From Nitrosospira multiformis (GTDB lineage: Bacteria; Pseudomonadota; Gammaproteobacteria; Burkholderiales; Nitrosomonadaceae), in the NCBI RefSeq assembly GCF_003050865.1, contig NZ_QAOK01000001.1, positions 186,001 to 250,000 on the forward strand: a DNA stretch of 64,000 bases. The letters are read 5' to 3'. The first letter of the stretch is position 1; every line of letters begins with the position of its first letter. Positions 63,681 to 64,000 of this stretch are shown here, piece by piece. Under the pieces are notes generated by a model that saw only the letters and a list, made by a program, of their open reading frames with translations, was not told the origin of the DNA and ran no database searches. The translations under genes were made by a program, and so were the position numbers.

Positions 63681-64000
63681 ATGAAAAGGGTTGTAGCTAT
63701 GGCAGCGGCCTTGGGCATTATTATGGGTGCATATGCAGTGGAGAAAATCACGATACCTGGGCAGGCAACGGATTACGTCGTTCTAGGGATGGGGTGCTTC
63801 TGGGGTGCGGAGAAGCGCATGGGAGAAATTCCCGGGGTCGTCGATGTGGAAAGCGGTTATGCAGGCGGTGACCTTCCCGGCGCTGGTTACCAGGACATTT
63901 TGAATCATGAAAGAGCGCTTCGTACCGGTAAAACTACAGTGCGCAATCATGCAGAAGTGGTCAAGGTGGTTTTCGATCCAGACAAGGTAACGCTGGAAAC
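63681..64000 (+). CDS. msrA: peptide-methionine (S)-S-oxide reductase, exported form (3' end outside window)
   Basis: Reduces Met-S-sulfoxide in proteins. The visible 106 codons start MKRVVAMAAALGIIMGAYAV, a short signal peptide or anchor, so the enzyme is probably periplasmic. The active site is GCFWGAE (about 39-45), followed by PGVVDVESGYAGG (about 51-63) and NHAEVVKVVFDPD (about 92-104). Between GYAGG and NHAEVV there are about 28 residues where common MsrA proteins have around 20, so a loop is enlarged. The window cuts the gene. Confidence 0.9.
   Translation, partial: MKRVVAMAAALGIIMGAYAVEKITIPGQATDYVVLGMGCFWGAEKRMGEIPGVVDVESGYAGGDLPGAGYQDILNHERALRTGKTTVRNHAEVVKVVFDPDKVTLE

Noticed and set aside
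1-64000. tRNA, rRNA, CRISPR array, insertion sequence or prophage
   Set aside because: I looked for cloverleaf-like segments, regularly spaced repeats, transposase motifs and phage genes and found none that I could support by reading.

Overview
The window looks like chromosomal DNA of a betaproteobacterium, most likely an ammonia oxidiser of the Nitrosomonadaceae (Nitrosospira-like). The grounds are the gene order nadD-rsfS-rlmH-maf-rng, PEP-CTERM/exosortase-associated genes, a small periplasmic cytochrome c-552, homodimeric E1 pyruvate dehydrogenase and a Wsp-like chemosensory operon. No amo, hao, rRNA or tRNA gene is visible, so the genus is an inference. I see no prophage, insertion sequence or CRISPR array.

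Layout. 1-4.7 kb (minus): start of a CYTH protein, ppk1, yggX, argA, rsmE. 4.9-6.3 kb (plus): a thioredoxin-like protein and an inositol-monophosphatase-family enzyme. 6.8-16.1 kb: an accessory region linked to PEP-CTERM surface biology. It holds a frameshifted TPR lipoprotein (PrsT type), two PEP-CTERM proteins, an Acg-type nitroreductase, a FeeM-like N-acyl amino acid synthase and a ThiF/E1-like adenylyltransferase. Three of these genes share a near-identical sigma54-type promoter. 16.4-22.2 kb: a FtsX/MacB-type ABC export module with two permeases, one ATPase, an outer-membrane beta-barrel protein and a LolA-like protein, arranged on both strands. 23-23.8 kb: an exosortase-associated acyltransferase.

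23.8-33.6 kb (minus) is housekeeping: rng, maf, rlmH, rsfS, nadD, aceF, aceE, folD and an unknown membrane protein. 34-36.4 kb (plus): an AIF-like flavoprotein and pyrC. 36.5-40 kb (minus): DCC thiol protein, DUF4156 lipoprotein, YnfA-like protein, START-like protein, methyltransferase, lgt. 40.3-45.7 kb (plus): ilvD, a DUF255 thioredoxin-domain protein, cytochrome c, YdcF-like and OsmC-like proteins. 45.7-52 kb is mixed: coq7, a serine/threonine dehydratase flanked by a duplicated glcF 3' end, glcF, a CBS protein, MidA-like methyltransferase and a pteridine-reductase-like SDR.

52.3-62.9 kb (minus) is one tightly packed operon, CheW-CheR(TPR)-CheW-MCP-CheA(REC)-CheB-REC/GAF/GGDEF/EAL. It matches the Wsp surface-sensing layout, except that WspR is replaced by a protein with a degenerate GGDEF site and an intact EAL site, predicting c-di-GMP breakdown rather than synthesis. 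The window ends inside an exported MsrA.

The most interesting signals are this sign-inverted Wsp-like operon and the sigma54-marked cluster that puts a FeeM-like synthase next to separate ThiF and nitroreductase genes.
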